DNA from: Ailanthus altissimus
Taxonomy: Eukaryota; Streptophyta; Magnoliopsida; Sapindales; Simaroubaceae
Direction of reading: 5' to 3'
Assembly: GCA_946807835.1 (NCBI GenBank)
Contig: OX327712.1
Span: 17,688,001 to 17,752,000 of the forward strand
DNA: 64,000 nt
Part shown: positions 23,377 to 36,970 of the stretch, in pieces
Numbering within the stretch: position 1 is the first letter of the stretch
How the letters are laid out: each line of letters begins with the position of its first letter
The notes under the pieces: generated by a model
Seen by the model: only the letters and a program-made list of their open reading frames with translations
What the model was told of the DNA's origin: nothing
The model's database searches: none
Program-made: the position numbers and the translations under genes

Positions 23377-25640
23377 TTGACAATTTGCCTCCTAGGAAAG
23401 CCACAATACCACATGATCCCACTAGGAAAAACTGAAATTGGATAGTTTTAAACTTTTAACGAGACCATTCAGTATTTCCATATTTTAATATAATTTTAAA
23501 ATGAATTCATGTGTCAAAATTTTATTAAATAGGCACAAATTATGTGCACTCATCCCACTTAAATTTTGTGGTGAAATTCATTTATATCAAAATTTTTATC
23601 TCACTCGTTTCATGTACTTTGCCAATGCTTGTCTACAGTGACAGCTTATGTATTTTTCTGATTCCAATGGTTATAGTACATGTACAAAGGCTTTGGAAGC
23701 AACAACTAGGGATAAGAGTGGCAATCAAACCAGGTTTCGCAGATTGGAAACCTGAAAGAGTTGATTGGAAGCCAATTGACTGTATCTTATCCCATGAATC
23801 TCCACCAAAGCTGCTGATCTAAGTCCAGACCAGCACCCTTGTCAATTACTCATAACTTCTGCGACTGTTGCTCCCAAAAGCAAAATGGAATCATATAACA
23901 CTGAGTTCACTCTGAAGCCTAGAACTGAAGTATTCAGATGTTATTCATTAAAAACTCTACAGCCCCTATCTTCTATCATAATTTAGGTATATTATTCTCA
24001 GTATGAACATTCTGAAAGGTAAATATGGCTTCGATCAACTAATCATCATGCTACAAGACTCTCAAGATTTATTTCAAAATTTCCATACTTCCCAATGATA
24101 ACTTATCACACTAATTTCATTAATTCTTCATGTATAACAACATTAAAACCCAAAGTAATAGATATGAAACACTGAAAAACAATAATCAAACTAGTTTTAT
24201 TGTTTAAAGGAACCCAGCCACTACATTTACATCCAAATCTCCACATGATGTCCATCATTTGCTACATGCTGCAATTGGAAAACCTTGCACTGGAAATGAT
24301 TCTGAAAATATGCAAGTTAAAATTAATGATGTGGTAAATAACTCTTACCATACATGATCTAATTCCAGTAATGGATGCCTGAATAAATTGATAGCTTATT
24401 GAAAATGAACTAAAGGGGAAGCTCCTAAGTATAATTTTTTTCTTATTCATTGTTTTTATTCAATTGTTTGCTTTGTGAATAATCAATCATTTGAGAAATT
24501 GAGCGGCTCCAAACTGACCATGAATATGACAATGAATAGCATGCAGTGATATTAAAACAACAGCATAAGGCATGTACAATATTGTCAAAAAGAGGAAACT
24601 ACTTGACCAAATTTATGTATTCAATGATGTAGACATGAATGCCAACCTCTTATATATCTTGATATGCAAGCGATCATTAGCTAATCCTTTATAAGTCAAG
24701 GCTTTCAATCATTTTGAAGTGTAAATCGACCTAGAAAATCAAAAGATTCAGAAAGGCAAAAGGAACAGGGTTAGATCAAATATGTATGTCAGAAGAATGA
24801 TTGAAATCTATTCATATGCAAAGATAAGCTCACCAACCAGTATGCCGATACATTTGCTCCTTGCACCAACAAAGACTGATAGCATTTGTTGTGGAAACAG
24901 AAAGATAGCACTGCCATCAATCAACAAGTCCTTAGATAACAACTATGTTGCTGTTTGACAAAATTGGAATTACTAGTACTGAAATAATAATTGGGGACTT
25001 ATTATCATTTCTAACCAAACTGTCTTAAATGTTTTTCCCCCCTTGTAATTTAAAGGATGAATTAGGAAAAAGGGACATAATGAAAAAAGCTCTGGCATAA
25101 TGACTTAATTTTCATGGGTTCCTTCCCAAGTAAAATTATAATCAAACACCAAAGCAAACAGATGAAATAAATACCTTACAGGTAAAACTCACGGTCAATC
25201 AAAGCCAGTAGAGGTTCAAATGCAGCAAAAGAAAGCTTTTATCTCAATAGCACATATGATAGATTTAGACGCGCTCAAAATAAAAAAGTAAGGAGGCAAT
25301 GAGAAGCCTGCACAAACCAGAATCTTTAAAATGCAGCAATACCTCAACTTCTGAAGTTTCAATCTCTGATGACTTGTTCTATTCCTTACTAGAAAAATAT
25401 ATTGCAGTTTTGTAACATGCATATTCTCTGTTAGCATATGCATTGAATTTCCAATATATCGAGTGAGATCTCTCTTCAAACCATCTTTGTAGCCTGAAAG
25501 ACATCCAGAGATTCAAATTATGTGAATTACTCAAAAAAGAAAAACACTCAGAAACATTCTTCCAGCTATCTACAGCTAAGGAAATGAATTACCTTTTACT
25601 TTAGCCATATAAATTTAAATGGACAAAACTTGGACATCCA
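23377..25640. other. Intergenic DNA between the P450 relic and the nuclease gene
   Basis: Composition is less extreme than elsewhere, but no domain is recognised on either strand. Part of the right end should be 3' UTR of the minus-strand nuclease gene. An alternative 3' exon of that gene cannot be excluded by eye. Confidence 0.4.
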
Positions 25641-25646
25641 GACACA

Positions 25647-27338
25647 TCAATTTAGAAGTTTCCCATGAATTTCACGCACCAGTAAATTTGAGTTGTCAAC
25701 AATGCGTTTGCTTTCCCAAACTAAATATCTCCATAATTCATGCCTAGGAGCAGGTTTTAGATATTTTAATTGTTTAAGAGGATCCAAAATTACATATTTA
25801 CTGCAAACCTCCCTTGCTGGCTGGACATGTTTCCACCAGAAATCAGAGAGTGCCATTTTCATAACATCCCAATATTCATGATCTCGGTATATCCTAAAAA
25901 GGCTGCTGCCATTAGGAGTCCAAACATAAAAATCTATCCAATCCCTGTCTAAGATTTCCATTAAACCCTGTGCTTGTGGAATATAATAAAGGGGCACCCG
26001 CTTCCAAGGGTAAGCCTCTTCCAGCTTTCCTTCAAAGAAGGGACACTTGACCTCTAGCACTCCTCGGGACGGCAAATCATAAACAAATTTATCAACCAAC
26101 CCATCTGGTGAAGCTGCTAGCCAATCATCTTTAGGGTTTTTATTACTGTAGACCTGAAATTCAGGAAAGAAAACAGTATTTCCTGTAATCAGTTTGTATC
26201 TTTCGAGAGCTTCCTCTTCTTTGACATTGGTCCAACACGTAGCCAGGTTACCAGAAAATGGCTCAATTGCCCCAATTTTCTCTAACCAGAGCTGAACTCT
26301 CCTGCGAGGCCAAAAACCAATTGCCCCCGCGAAAGTGCTTGCTGTGAGCTTATGCTTTCTCAGTCTTTGCCAATTTTTGAACCAGTGCTGAAGTGAACTT
26401 GCCTCATGAACAGAGTAAGTTTCACCAGATACAGGATTCGGGGAATAGCTTGCATAACCTCTAGAGGGACTACTAAAAGTCTGAATGTTTGTGCAGAGCT
26501 TTTCACTAGCTGTTTCTAACAAATTATGGGTGCTGAAGGCTCTTTGATCACTAAAATCATCAACAAGAATGCCTGCACCATGGCTACTCCAGCACTTGTT
26601 AAATGAAAATCGAACACAGGAAAAGCATGAAGCAAATTCTTCTCTGTCCAATGAAAGCAAATGTCAGTGAGGACCAAAGAAGTGATTTAGACGACAAATA
26701 TTAGTCTAAAGGAGACCAGAAATCATCAAACTGAAGCTACATATAATAGACTCTCCAAAGATTAGATATCTAAAACCTAACATTACATGACCCAAGTTAT
26801 TTTATTAACTACAGAGCAGCAACAAGAAATTCTTTCACATAAGCAAAAATTTCTTCAAGGAATAGGCAGCAAAAAATGATGCCTCAACTGAAAAGAGGAA
26901 TTTATACACAAACCATAGACTAACATTACAACATGAGTTGCGCTTGACAGACAGCACAAGAATCACCGCCCATGCATTACTAAAGAAAATCCAAGCATTA
27001 CTTGGCAAATCAAAATATCCAATAAGAACCCATCTCATAAAATTGTTTATCCCACATATATCAATGTGGCTTTTCCTATATCTTTTACTTTTTTATTTTC
27101 AATACCATATGAATAAACAACAGTCAAGATTTTGGCATCTATGGTGTTTCACACACACATATACATACATATATATAGAGAGCAATCGCATGAAAAAGAA
27201 ATTAGCGGCCAAAAACTTATTACAACCAATTATGTAACCAGGTAATAACATTTTTAAATGAAAGCACAAAACAGAACTAAAAAAATTTAAAATCATTTCG
27301 ATGACTAACCGTAGAAGCGTGTGAGAGCTTCGACGCAT
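25647..27338 (-). CDS. YqaJ/lambda-exonuclease-type nuclease, two exons
   Basis: A 341-residue model in the PD-(D/E)xK superfamily, the fold of phage lambda exonuclease and YqaJ recombinases. Core: LTASTFAGAIG at 109-119, the KEEEALERY helix at 151-159, SPDG with Asp190, Glu207-x-Lys209 in LEVKC, and PQAQ at 232-235; Asp190, Glu207 and Lys209 are the expected metal and catalytic residues. The large exon (25647-26643) has no ATG before the domain, and its open frame starts at a TTG after a TGA, so a first exon is needed. I place it at 27310-27338: it starts MRRSSHTLL, ends at a CG|GTTAGT donor, and joins in phase 2 to the GGACAG acceptor at 26644. The basic, Ser-rich start suggests organelle import (inference). 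Arabidopsis has similar restriction-endonuclease-like proteins of little-known role. Confidence 0.8.
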
Positions 27339-28255
27339 AGAGACTCCACAAAAGAACAGAGCATGAGAAACAGGGTTATGGTGACATTGGGTATTTAACC
27401 TCAGATAATTTCATTCATTTTTCTTTTTACGGAAAAATTTTGCGTAGCAGGAGCTAAACGAAAAAAGAAAGATAAAATGGTTTAAAAGAGAAGGGTTTAG
27501 AAACAGCTGATGCATTACTCGAATAAGGGTTTTAGAGTCGGAGGGTACATTACTTGTTTGTTAACGGGATTAGGTTAGCCCGAACCGGGATGGAATACAG
27601 CCGTGCACCAAGACAAGAATGTCTCTCTGTTGCTCCTTTTATTCATTTTAAAAGAAAAAAAAATCTAATGTCCTAATAATAATTCAAATACTATTTTTTT
27701 TTTGAAAAATATTCTAATATTTATGAAAGTATAAAAAATAAATAAATTATAAAAAAGTTATTAATATATTTATAGGCGAGAAAGGAGCTAAAATTCACTA
27801 AAATACATTTACACCTCTTTCACCGCCTTTTATAATAATCCCATTGTTTTTGAAAAAATTAATTTCATATATAGATATAATTTTTAAGCTAAAAAGTTAT
27901 ATAAAAAAATATTTTGAACACTAATAAATTATACCCTAATTTCATGTTCTTTTTTATTTTTTAAAATTTTTCATTTTATCAAGGAAGGTTCATCTTTAAA
28001 AAAATTAATAAATTAAAAAAATATATAAATTATCTCGGTGTTTTAATTTGTATTTCTAATTGATTATTATAACTAATGTAGCAATAAGTTAAAAAAAATA
28101 GTAAATACAAAGCTTTACAAAGTATTCCAATTAATAATTCGTCAATTAGTGACTACTACATATTAATAGTTATAAAAGTGTTATATCTTATTAATACGAT
28201 AATTATACAATATTAACTAATTATAAAATAAAAAAATATTACCTCTATCAATTAG

Positions 28256-28320
28256 TGTTGGGGAGGAGTAATGTTATACTTTATATTTTTTATATCTTAT
28301 TATTCCTCCTCCCCAATTTT
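28256..28320. repeat. Short palindrome, possible MITE remnant
   Basis: TTGGGGAGGAGTAAT near 28257 is mirrored by ATTCCTCCTCCCCAA ending near 28317, with an AT-rich loop of about 30 bp. It would form a stable hairpin. Confidence 0.75.
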
Positions 28321-28877
28321 TTTGTTTCGTTGTAAAATCATTCATTTGAATTGTTTTTATTTATATTATTTTAAATTAGAAGAAAGAGGGAGATAGATTC
28401 CTTGACACTACATTATTTTAAAAAAGAGCAAGCATCTATATATTTACTAGATGCTAAAGTTTAAAGAAAATTACTCACACCATCTTTATTTTTTTTAATT
28501 TTTAACATATTTGAAATTTGATGGGTACTACATTAATAAAATTTGAGCTTATTGAGAAGCAATCTATAGATTTACATTTAAGAAAGTGTCAAGCCTACTC
28601 CTAATGATTGATAGAAAATCAATCCTTACTAAATAAAATGAAATTCTCAATTACTCTTAAGAAAATTATATATAACCCTTTTATATTATTTTAAAATCCT
28701 AATTTTTTTTTTGAATTAAATTTTTCTCTATTGATCATGACATCAACATCTTAAAAATTAAAGTCAGTTTTATTGTCCAACTTTATTAATGTCAAAAAAT
28801 CTTTTTGAGTAATATAAAATAATAAGAATTTTTTTTTTCCTTTTATGTAATATAAATTCAATAGGAGTAATTGGTCC

Positions 28878-28993
28878 TCCTATGCATTGCACTCTTTTTG
28901 TTAGAATGTCATCAATGTGCCTTTAAATTAATTATTAAAAAAGTTAATACACTCTTAACATAAATTTACTAAAAAGAGTGTAATGCACTAAGA
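28878..28993. repeat. Small fold-back element, possible MITE
   Basis: TATGCATTGCACTCTTTTTG at about 28880-28899 is complementary, with one or two mismatches, to AAAAAGAGTGTAATGCA at about 28972-28988. The size and terminal pairing fit a miniature inverted-repeat element. Confidence 0.6.
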
Positions 28994-29491
28994 ACACTTA
29001 AATAAGGATTTAAAAAATGAATAATTTTATTATATTTTAATTGATGTGGTATTTGATGTATTTATTATTAATCGATGTTATATAACTATCACATTGATAA
29101 AAAGTAAAAAGTTAACAACAACCTGAATAAGTAGAAGTCACTTATTGATAATACATCAATTAAATACAAACTTTATAAATATAACACTACTCTTAAGAAA
29201 ATTTATTATTAATAATATTGAAACAACTTCTATATTTATGGTAATTTTTTTATGAAAATAAACAGTTGCACAAAATTTTACTTCCATTTGTTTAAGTTGG
29301 GAAAACTTTTCAGAACTAAATATTTGGAAATGAGTGATATTACACTATATAAAATATTTAGAAAGTATAAAATATAATTATTTAATAAATTCATGACACA
29401 TCACTTAAAATAAAAATATAATAAAATATCACTTAAAAAATATAATATTATTCTTTTAAAACAACTTTCACGAATAACTTCAAGTAGGAAT

Positions 29492-31079
29492 TGTTAGAGA
29501 TAATGTTTATGTGTCATTTCAATATTGTATAAATATTATTTATTTAATATTTATACAATTTATATTTTGAATAAAATCGTTAATATTATAATATATAGTA
29601 AGATACTTGTAACATTTAAATGAATTTAGATCAGTGCTAAGAATTAGCAATGCTAAGAGTTATAATTGCTAAGAGTTAGCACTGTTAAGAGTTAGTAAAT
29701 TATAAGAGATAGTGAAATCTAAGAGTTAGAGCCTTGTTTGAAATTGGACAAAAACCTGAGAATATATTAGTAATGACATAGTTGTAAGAAGTTACAAATG
29801 GTACTAGAAAATATTATTATGCAGTATGCTCTCAAAAATCTCGTTCTTGATCTACTTTTACTGATGTGAGAGTATCAGTGAAACCTTTTTATATAGATCA
29901 GTGTATGTCTATATCTGAATGGTACAGATAGTTAGTCTTATCAAACCATGATTAGTCTTTGTAATATCCATAACATGTGCATGATGCATTATTCATAAAC
30001 TCGTGAAAGAGTTCTAAGGAGTCTATAATATGAAGTGTACTTATTGTGCACTAAAACAGTAGATTAGATTGAACAGTTCAATCTAGAAAATTTTAGCAAA
30101 CTAAATATTTGTTTCAGGATCCCTCTGGTTGTACACTTACCAAAATTTAAGTGTTAAGTACATCAATTAATTAGTTAACAAGAGTTATTGACCAATGAAA
30201 TGATGACAAGTGGTATAATTTATACCATGAATTGTTTGACCTTAAATTAACCAATTTACCCTTACTTGTATGACAAGTAACATCATTAATTTAATACAAA
30301 AAATATTTTTGTTTAATTGTTATTTATTTTGGTCAAAAGACAAGAAAATAAAATTGGTATGGTTAAGGCATGGTAAACATGATGGTGGGGCCTTACTTGT
30401 TAGACAAACTAAAGAGGGAATAATTGATGCAAAACAAAATTGTTTTCATTTTAGAAAAAAGAGAGAATGGCTCGGCAAAGTGAAGAAAATGAGAGAAAGA
30501 GAGCAAAAGTTTTTTGCCTTGTTTTCAAATGGTTAAACCATTCTCGTCTTCAAGTGTTGAAGAAAAAATTGGTTCTTCTTCATCATCTCTTTCAAATGGC
30601 CGCCCATGAAAAACAATTGTGAGATTAATTTTTGTTTGTTCAAGAGTTAAATGAACAAGAACAATCTCATTACTTTGAAACAAATATAATTAGCCAAAGT
30701 GATTAACTAATAATTTAAGTTTAAAGAGTTTAAACTATGTTAAAGTGTTTAACCAAAATTATATTTTAAAAGTTAAACATTATTGCTGGAAACTGGAGTT
30801 GTTATTTTAGAGATCCAAGCCACCCAAGTTGGATCCTAGAATTGTCAAGGAGTATACTTTAAGATGGACTCTGATTTCAAATTGTCCAAAGGCTTATAAG
30901 ATAATTTCTTAATCTTAATTTCATTAATGTAATGAAAGACTTATTTTTTTAATGTGTTTGTTGCATTAGAAAATTAGATTTCTAGTTTCGCTGCATAATA
31001 TATATGTATGAAATGTATAAATTGTAATATGATAAATACATGGCACATACATGCACCATAGTAATAGAGAATACTTTCA
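29492..31079 (+). mobile_element. Solo LTR, copia-type family B
   Basis: It starts TGTTAGAG and continues with a TTTATGTGTCATT word, matching the start of the copia LTR at 36654 (TGTTAGGG, then ACGTGTCATC). Further matches in order are GTTAGAGCCTT, the TAGTTGTAAGAAGTTACAA segment (compare 38314) and GTGTACTTATTGTGCA (compare 40500). The proposed end is ACTTTCA at 31079. Flanking bases GGAAT (29487-29491) and GGAAC (31080-31084) would be a target duplication with one mismatch. There is no internal region, so it is a solo LTR. A plus-strand frame at 30270-30536 inside it has no recognisable product. Confidence 0.7.
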
Positions 31080-31084
31080 GGAAC

Positions 31085-31835
31085 GACAATGGGTTGTGGT
31101 TGGACAGATATCCCTAAACTAGTATTTGTATCTGTTTTTAAAAAAAAAATACTAAATCCTTCTTAAACCCGTTGTGGGTTTAAAGTTTCATTACCAAAAC
31201 TTCTCTAACAGATATAGACTCTACACCAAACTCACAACAGGTTATTTACAAATTTTAAGCGGGTGGTAAATTAATTTAATAAAAAAACTATAACTTTATT
31301 ATCTTATTTTCAAAGAAAATCCTAAAAATATATCAATCAAAATCATATCACAAATTTAAATTCATGATTATAACAAGACATAACATAATAATACTAGTTT
31401 TATTAATATTTAAAATAATCTCAAATGAATAAATATAAAGTACATAAAATAACCAATACAATAAAAAAAATCAAGTATACAATTGATGTTCCACAAGCAG
31501 GTCCATTGCTAATATTGTTTTAAAATAAAATTAAAAATCTAATGCTAAGTTCACACTTCTCTATCTTAGTTAGAAATAGTTGCACCGCTCATTCAACATT
31601 AGAGGATGCTAATGAAAACAAAATTAAGCATGTTAATATTCGTGAATACTCGCAACAAGTATCTGTAGATATTTCTTTAAACCAGTATCTATCTCAACCT
31701 GTTATGAGCTTCTACTTTATGTATCAAATTTGTCCTAAATCTGCTTTAAACTTTACTAAATCCTTTCTAATCTTTAAATTTTAATGTGTCTCAACCTATT
31801 GTGGATTTGTAGGCTATTTTCTCATCCCTAACTTC
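31085..31835 (-). repeat. Decayed repeat, inverted relative to 5480-5800
   Basis: The left 315 bp is the reverse-complement counterpart of 5480-5800. It carries CCCGTTGTGGGTTTAAAG and CAAACTCACAACAGG words, and similar ACCTATTGTGGATTTGTAGG wording recurs near the right end (about 31795-31815). This suggests a single ~750-bp non-coding element with related ends. Type is uncertain. Confidence 0.5.
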
Positions 31836-32469
31836 AAGCCACAATGTGATCCCACTCAAGACTTATCAATAAACCTAATTGGGTCAACTCGAAAGAATTT
31901 CTTGCCCATAAGATTACAACTTTTCTTCAATCAATTCTATGGCAGCTTTTTCTTACTTCTCTTCCTTCTTTTTTTATCTCCTTGGGAAGTATGACTTTCC
32001 TCACAACTTAACTAACCTTGAATAAGATTAAAAGTAGTTACTATAACAGGCCTCGTCTTTCTATAATACATGCTTTGAAGAAAACAAGAAAAATATAAAT
32101 ACATTTTCAATAAGTTTCCATGAAATTTTCATGACTTTAGTATAGCCCTTTCTTTTTCTTTTGATTATATGAAAATAAATTAAATTCCTCTAAAGGTTAA
32201 TGCTAAAAGTATTTTTTTTTTGGCTTAATGTTGAATATGGCTTAATTTCATTTATTCAACTACTAAATTTGTTTGTTTTCTAATTTAATAGAAATTTTAA
32301 GTCAATTTTGTTTGAATTAAAAAAAGTTAAAATTTTGACTTTTTAACTAAATATAAAAGTCTAAAATAATTAGTTAATTTTTTTTTCTAAAATATCCCTA
32401 CTTATACAATATATTTATATATCTATTCATATAAAACCTATCTTTCTTTTATGTTTATTACATACGTAC
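31836..32469. other. Intergenic DNA
   Basis: AT-rich, with no recognisable coding or RNA feature. Confidence 0.5.
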
Positions 32470-33016
32470 TTTATTTTTTTCGTGATAAAAGCTCCAAGAT
32501 TTAAAAGTTTCACAAAAGATTACTTTTTTATCCTTGAATTCTCCTCAAATTTGTTGGAATGCATCGTCATTCTACAAGAAAAAGTACTTTGATACTCAAG
32601 TTAGTATTTAAAAAAAATAAATTATATTAGTATATGGAGTACTTCAAAGGCAAGTAAGGCAATATGCTTTATATACGTATCTGTGATGAATCATTTGAAA
32701 AATGGAATAAAATGAAAATGTGTGTATATCTATAATGTGAATAATCCACTAAATGAATAATTAACTAAATGATTTAGAACTAAATTATGAAGTTAATGAA
32801 TCATGAACTGAATCTATATCAAACTGAAGTGAATTATGAGCCAAGAGTGCATGTTTATTTATAGTGTGAAAATCTTAATACGTGTTGAATTATGAATGCA
32901 TGAGTTCTAATCCTCATTAAATTATGAATCTAATTAAATATAAATAAATTAAGAATCTTAATATATTTTAGAATCATCAACCAAGGGAGAATGATTTAGT
33001 GAGATTCCTCTACTTA
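32470..33016 (+). repeat. Dispersed repeat C, copy 1
   Basis: Colinear with 49180-49725 in the same orientation. Shared landmarks include GAATAATCCACT, CATGTTTATTTATAGTGTG, the stretch ending ATTAAATATAAATAAATTAA, and CTTCTAT/CCTCTACTT(A/G)TG at the right end. Both copies are non-coding and moderately diverged. Confidence 0.85.
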
Positions 33017-34345
33017 TGAAAAATTCTTCTTTATGCAATAACAATTCATTAATAAAATGGGATTCAAAATTTAATCTGATCCGTTATAACTTACACAACC
33101 CGTTTGTGATATCTATAGATTGGTGGGTTTGGTTACCTAGCATGTTTGATCTGAATCTGGGCCTTGTTAACTATTCACAGGTTCACATAGTAAAGTGAGC
33201 TATTAGGCATATTTAATAATAGACCCAACACATGTCTTCTCATAAGTGAAGAACAAGGATCCGTCCTAAGTCTTAGAGCTTAAAGGGCACATGTTTTTGA
33301 CTATTTGACTCAATATATGACACTTGTAATTTTTTTAAAAAAAATGGCATTTTTCTCTTGTGAGCACTGTTCTTAATGAATGGGACTCTTCAATCTCCGG
33401 TGATTTTAACAAATCTTTTGGGAATTTGTCAGAAATTCTTGTGTTTTTTATTTATTAAAAGCTATTTAATTGCTATTTGTTGCCACATTAACGTGGTAGA
33501 TAAAGGCCCTGCTCTGTTCAGGTTACTAAAATTGCACATGGAAAGAAAATATACAATTTTGTAAATGTACAACTACTTAAAAGGATAAAATTAAGGGTTT
33601 AAAGCTGATTGTCCTCGAGTTTTTAGTTTGAAATGTAGATGTGTTCATGCTTTTTCCTTTCCATGCGTTACTGCCTTATTTGGTCAGAGTTGAAAAATGG
33701 TGCGTTTTGAAGTTTTCGAACTTGTCTAAGACATGTTCATCACAATCCTTCTATTTTCATCAAATTGCTTTGGAAGTAATAACATTTCCTCTCATTTGCA
33801 TTTTGGTCCTTAAGCAATATTTTATAAAGAAATTATTCCATGTATAAGATATAATCATCTAATCATGTATACAATAATTCATGAATATGGTTGGTATTTA
33901 CTTCTTCTTTTTCTTTCTTACTCTTTATTAGTTGCATCTTTGTAAAGGTTCTTATAGATAATGGTAGTGATTTGAAGGGCTTTTTACTCCTATTTTTGTA
34001 TATCTTGGAAGGCCTTATTCCCCCTAGAATAGGAGCGGGAATAAGAAGGTAGGCCTAATGATTTGTGTTACATCCTTTATTTCGCTTCCTATAATAAACT
34101 ATAATTAGAGATATGATAAGAATTCTAATATATGTGGTACTTCTCAAGATATTAATTAGATTCAGAACATTCTAAAGAAGTCTTTCAATGTTTTCAAACT
34201 TGTTTTAAGACACATGAATTTTCCTTAACCATCATGACTGTAAAATAGGGGACCTCTACACTTGTACTATAACACAATATAACTCGACTTTTAATCTCTA
34301 TCTATTGATCTCATAGTGACATCTACTTACCAATAGTCTAAATAT
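33017..34345. other. Intergenic DNA
   Basis: Only short chance frames of 60-70 codons; no gene recognised. The right end grades into the degenerate tandem array. Confidence 0.45.
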
Positions 34346-34349
34346 TTTA

Positions 34350-36653
34350 TCTTATTATTTTTGCAACCCTCTAGAATTTTAATCAAAATGTTTGAAGGAT
34401 GGTACTAGATACTTTAATCCTTTTCAACTCTAATCTTTGTCGAAAGGAATGTACTAAGTACTTTAATCCTTTTGGTTTTTAATCATATGCTTGTCATTCC
34501 TTTTTTAGGTTCATTTTTTCTTACAAATAAAAGGTACTAAGTGATCTAAACCTTATATGTCTAACTTTGTTTCTTTATTTATCCCTTTTGGGTTAATTTA
34601 TCTCGCATAAGAAAAGTACTACTAATCTAATCCCTCTAGGTTTGATCTTGATTTACCCTTTTTTTAGTTTTATTTACCTTACAGATGGAAGATACTATGT
34701 ACTTCAATCCTTCTAGGTTTTAATTTTTTTTTTATCTTAATCACAATGCTCAAAGGAAGTAAGTACTACAATCCTTCTAACCCTAATCTAGTTTCATTAT
34801 AATTTTTTTAGAGTTTTGTTTTGTTTACTTATCCAATTTTTTGTGCCTTTAATCATATTGTTGGCAGGAAGGCACTAAGTACTTCATTCCTTTCTAACAT
34901 TGATCTTTATTTTGTTTCATTTTTGTTTCCTGAAAAGTAGGTATATCTCTTTTCCTTCCAAGATGCAAGAAAAATGTACTATATACTCCATTCCCCTATA
35001 CTTTTTTACTTGGTATTTTTCTTCTGGAAGGTAGGTATTATGACTGTCTTCCTTCTAGGTTGGAAAGGAAAGGTATGTAATACTCCAATCTCTTCGAATT
35101 TTATCTTTTGATTTCCAATCCCTCAGACTCTTAGTTTCTAGTTCTAAGAAAGATACAATTTGTGCCTTTTGTTTTCCCAAAGGGCGAGAGATAAGTGGCA
35201 GGAACCCCCGTTTTCTCGGCCTTCATATTTTTGATCTTTTGAAGGGTAAGAATTGTAATTTTTTATTCTTTTAAGGGACTAGAGAGAGGTGGTGGAAACC
35301 CACATCCCTTCGGCCTTTTCTTCTGGTTCTAGAATGATAGAATCTATGTTTCTTTATTCTTTTAAGGGATAAAAGAAAATTGGTGGGAACCCTATCCTCT
35401 TGGCTCTTTTCTTCTAGTTCTGGAACGTTAGGACTTGTACCTCTTTTTTTTTTTTAACTAGCGAGAAGAAGGTGGTGGAAAATTCTATTCCATCGGCCCT
35501 TTTCTTCTGATTCTAGAACGTTAAGACTTGTGCCTCTTTTTTCTCCTAAGGGATGAGAGGAAGGTGATGGGAACCCCGATTTTCATGGCCTTTATATTTA
35601 TAATCTTTTGAAAGGTAAAAATGTATTTCTTTTAAGGCACTAGAGGAAAGTTGTGGAAACCTCATCCCCTTGGCCTTTTCTTCTGGTTTTTAAACGATAG
35701 TATTCATGTTTCTTTATTCTTTTAAATGACGAAAAGAATGTGGTGGGAACCTTTGTTTTCTTTTCCTTTTTCTTCTAGTCTTAGAACGTTAAGACTTGTA
35801 CCTCTTTTTTCTTCTAACAAACGAGAAGAGGGTCGTGGAAAACCCTATTCCCTCAACTTTTTTCTTTTGATTATGAATGTTAAGATTTATGCCTCTTTTT
35901 TTTCTCTTAAGGGATGAGAGGAATGTGGTGAGAACCTCTATCCTATTGGTCTTTTCATTATAGTTCTGGAATAATGGGATATGTGCCTATTCTTTTTTGT
36001 TTTTAATCAAAGGACGAGAAAAAAATGATAGGAACCTCTATCCTCTTATTAATTTTCTTCTAGTTTGGGAATAATAGGATCTACGCCTCTTTTTTTTTTT
36101 GAAGAAATGAGAGGAAGGTTATGGGAAATCTTATCATCATGTCCCTTACATTTCTATTTCTAGATAAAGGTAGGAACTGAGTCTTTTGTTCTTCTAAGAT
36201 TAAAGAAGAAAGTTCCTAGAAACTTCTATCCTCTCGTCCCTTTTTATTTTTGTTTCTGGATAAAGATAGGAACTGAGTCTTTGGTTCTTTCGAGGCTAGA
36301 GAGAAAGTGTCTAAAAACTCCTCTTCTCCTATCTCTTGTATTTCTGTTTGTGGATGAAGATAGGAATAGAGCTTCTAGTTCTTCTAAGGTTCTAGAGGAA
36401 GGTGTTTAGAAAGTTCTATCCTTTCGTCCCTTATATTTCTGTTTTTGGATAAAGATAAGAACTATGCCTCTTATTTTTTTAAAGTTTGAGAGGAAGGTTA
36501 TTGGAAACTTTTATCCTTTCGTCCCTAATATTTATGTTTTTGGATAAAGATAGGAACTAAGCCTCTTGTTCTTTCGAGGTTTGAAAAGAAGGTGCCTAGA
36601 AACTCTTATCATTTTATCATTTATATTTATATTTCTGAATGAAGATAGGAACT
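34350..36653 (+). repeat. Degenerate minisatellite array, ~75-100 bp then ~90 bp units
   Basis: From about 34390 to 35100 units carry GGTACTAAGTACTTTAATCC-like cores spaced 50-110 bp. From about 35110 units carry GAGAGGAAGGTGGTGGGAACC or a variant, at about 35190, 35281, 35369, 35464, 35556, 35641, 35731, 35823, 35915, 36016, 36109 and 36200 and on, so about 90 bp apart. The array is cut at 36653 by the nested retroelement and resumes at 46376. Confidence 0.85.
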
Positions 36654-36970
36654 TGTTAGGGTTTGTGCTTACGTGTCATCCCTGAATATACATATACTTG
36701 TGTATTTATACAAGTGTACATTCTCATTAAATCGCTAATACCTATTTATATTGTACCATGCAATGTAACATTACAGACATTGTACGATCTGAAGGAGTTC
36801 AGATTAGATCTAAAGGTGTTTAGATAAGGGCTCATAATTAGCTACGCTGAGAGATATACATGCTAAATATTAGCACAGCTAAGCGTTAGCTGGTTATAAT
36901 ACTTAGCAAAGATCCAAGAGTTGGAGCCTTATCTGTAATGGGCATAGACTTGAAATATACTAGTAACTGC

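Larger units (their letters stand above)
27340..29486. other. 5' flank of the nuclease gene and AT-rich intergenic DNA
   Basis: The first ~250 bp is mixed-composition sequence expected to hold the promoter and 5' UTR of the nuclease gene. The rest is AT-rich and carries small fold-back repeats, listed separately. No gene is seen. Confidence 0.5.

Noticed and set aside
26644..26660. Apparent start of the nuclease at 26660
   Set aside because: The codon is TTG directly after a TGA and CAT, and the bases form a good splice acceptor; a first exon upstream explains the frame better.
30270..30536. 88-codon frame inside the solo LTR
   Set aside because: It lies wholly within LTR sequence whose counterpart at 40650-41060 is not open; no domain.
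34350..36650. Possible structured RNA family in the ~90-bp units
   Set aside because: Units are too degenerate and show no conserved pairing by eye; treated as a minisatellite.
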